This document shows, piece after piece, positions 63,266 to 64,000 of a stretch of 64,000 nucleotides of DNA; position 1 is the first letter of the stretch; every line of letters begins with the position of its first letter. This stretch comes from Nannochloropsis oceanica. Lineage: Eukaryota; Sar; Eustigmatophyceae; Eustigmatales; Monodopsidaceae. The translations under genes were made by a program, and so were the position numbers. The notes under the pieces are model-generated. The model did not search any database. It worked only from the letters and a program-made list of their open reading frames with translations, and was not told the origin of the DNA. The stretch is from the NCBI GenBank assembly GCA_004519485.1, contig CP038134.1, forward strand, positions 682,001-746,000, in the 5' to 3' direction.

Positions 63266-63915
63266 ATGGTCTGCATCCGGCAGGCTAAAGCAGAGGACCT
63301 GCTGCAGATTCAGGCCGCCAACCTCTGGTGCTTGCCCGAGAACTACCAAATGAAGTACTATTTCTACCATATCCTGTCCTGGCCCCAACTACTGTACGTG
63401 GCCGAAGATCACCGTCGGCGCATCGTGGGCTATGTTCTCGCCAAGATGTATGTATGGACGAGAGAGAGGTGATGAGGGAGATGGGAGACGCTACTCGCCG
63501 GCTTACCCAATACACACGCGCTAATGTATGTCGTTCACTTTCTGTGGACATGACACCTAGGGAAGAGGATGCCGCCGTGCCGCATGGGCACATTACCTCG
63601 TTGGCCGTGTTACGAACGCATAGGAAGTGCGGCATTGCCACAAAATTGATGCAAGCGTCGCGTAAGTCAAGGAAAGAGGGAGAGAGAGAAAAAGGGAGGG
63701 AGACAGTGCAGGCAAGGATGCCTCATTTTTTGACATTCGTGAATCTACATATTCATGTTTTCTCACGTACATATGCGTCTTGTAACACAGAACGCTGCAT
63801 GTTGGAGACCTTCGACGCCCAGTACGTGTCACTGCACGTGCGCAAGAGCAACCGGGCCGCCATCCACCTCTACACCCGGACGCTAGGCTACGAGTACGTG
63901 ATGTTTGGATTATAG
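63266..63915 (+). CDS. NAA10: NAA10, catalytic subunit of the NatA N-terminal acetyltransferase; 3' end probably beyond window
   Basis: Exons 63266-63447, 63561-63661 and 63791 onward. The joins give KMEED and QASQRCMLETF, both as expected for NAA10. NatA acetylates N-termini after Met removal, working with NAA15 at the ribosome. Very strong matches: [53 protein letters not shown] and [17 protein letters not shown]. The acetyl-CoA loop normally reading RRLGLA is RKCGIA here, close to the Q/RxxGxG/A pattern. The third exon can run to a stop at 63913-63915 (ending YVMFGL), but family members continue with EPKYYADGEDAY. A good donor, GA|gtacgt, occurs at 63893/63894, so the real end is likely in an exon past the window. 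Confidence 0.9.
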
Positions 63916-64000
63916 GGAGGAAGCGGGTGTGAGGGAGTGGCGCGGGAGGGAGGAAATAGGGTACATGGTTATTCGTTAGGCAGTGCGTGAGTTTGTGATG

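Overview
This is nuclear DNA from a compact eukaryotic genome, most likely a photosynthetic stramenopile; the overall style resembles a eustigmatophyte such as Nannochloropsis or Microchloropsis. Three lines of evidence support this. Three genes (plastid elongation factor G, dihydrolipoamide dehydrogenase and EPSP synthase) start with a signal peptide ending in an ASAFAP-like motif with a key Phe (VAAF, ATAF, LSF), as expected for import into a secondary plastid. Genes are short and dense, with few GT-AG introns of about 70-420 bases. One gene combines a FYVE-type zinc finger with ankyrin repeats, a mix frequent in stramenopiles. The genus is inference only.

Layout. 1-13 kb: an SS18/GIF-like coactivator fused to a MYB/SANT repeat, a GAF and coiled-coil protein, folylpolyglutamate synthase, plastid EF-G, plastid dihydrolipoamide dehydrogenase. 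13.7-26 kb: a very large DCAF1 ubiquitin-ligase receptor, a DUF4211 protein, an RNPS1-like splicing factor, and a four-exon FMC1-like LYR protein. 26-36 kb: an initiator tRNA-Met, a FYVE-ankyrin protein, a truncated duplicate of a P4-ATPase, an amidohydrolase, and the complete six-exon P4-ATPase flippase. 36-42 kb: an accessory island with three Fanzor (eukaryotic TnpB-like nuclease) copies around an intact MYG1 gene. 42-64 kb: a secreted or plastid beta-propeller protein, glycine cleavage T protein, cytosolic glutamyl-tRNA synthetase, a pseudokinase-HEAT protein, a UBXN7-like p97 adaptor, a small ankyrin protein, the mitochondrial citrate carrier, plastid EPSP synthase and the start of NAA10.

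Most genes are single-copy housekeeping functions: translation, plastid and mitochondrial metabolism, ubiquitin/p97 pathways, splicing and chromatin. They are not an operon-like group, although several are arranged head to head and may share promoters.

The most unusual region is the Fanzor island. Two related Fanzor1 copies end at the same 3' point in an A-rich tract. Each is flanked by its own 13-base direct repeat, and each is cut off at its 5' side inside coding sequence. That is the pattern left by LINE-type reverse-transcribed insertion, not by simple cut-and-paste. The shorter copy sits at the 5' edge of an older, decayed Fanzor2-type gene. The longer copy contains a 100-N assembly gap and a large Gly/Glu-rich insertion in its zinc ribbon.
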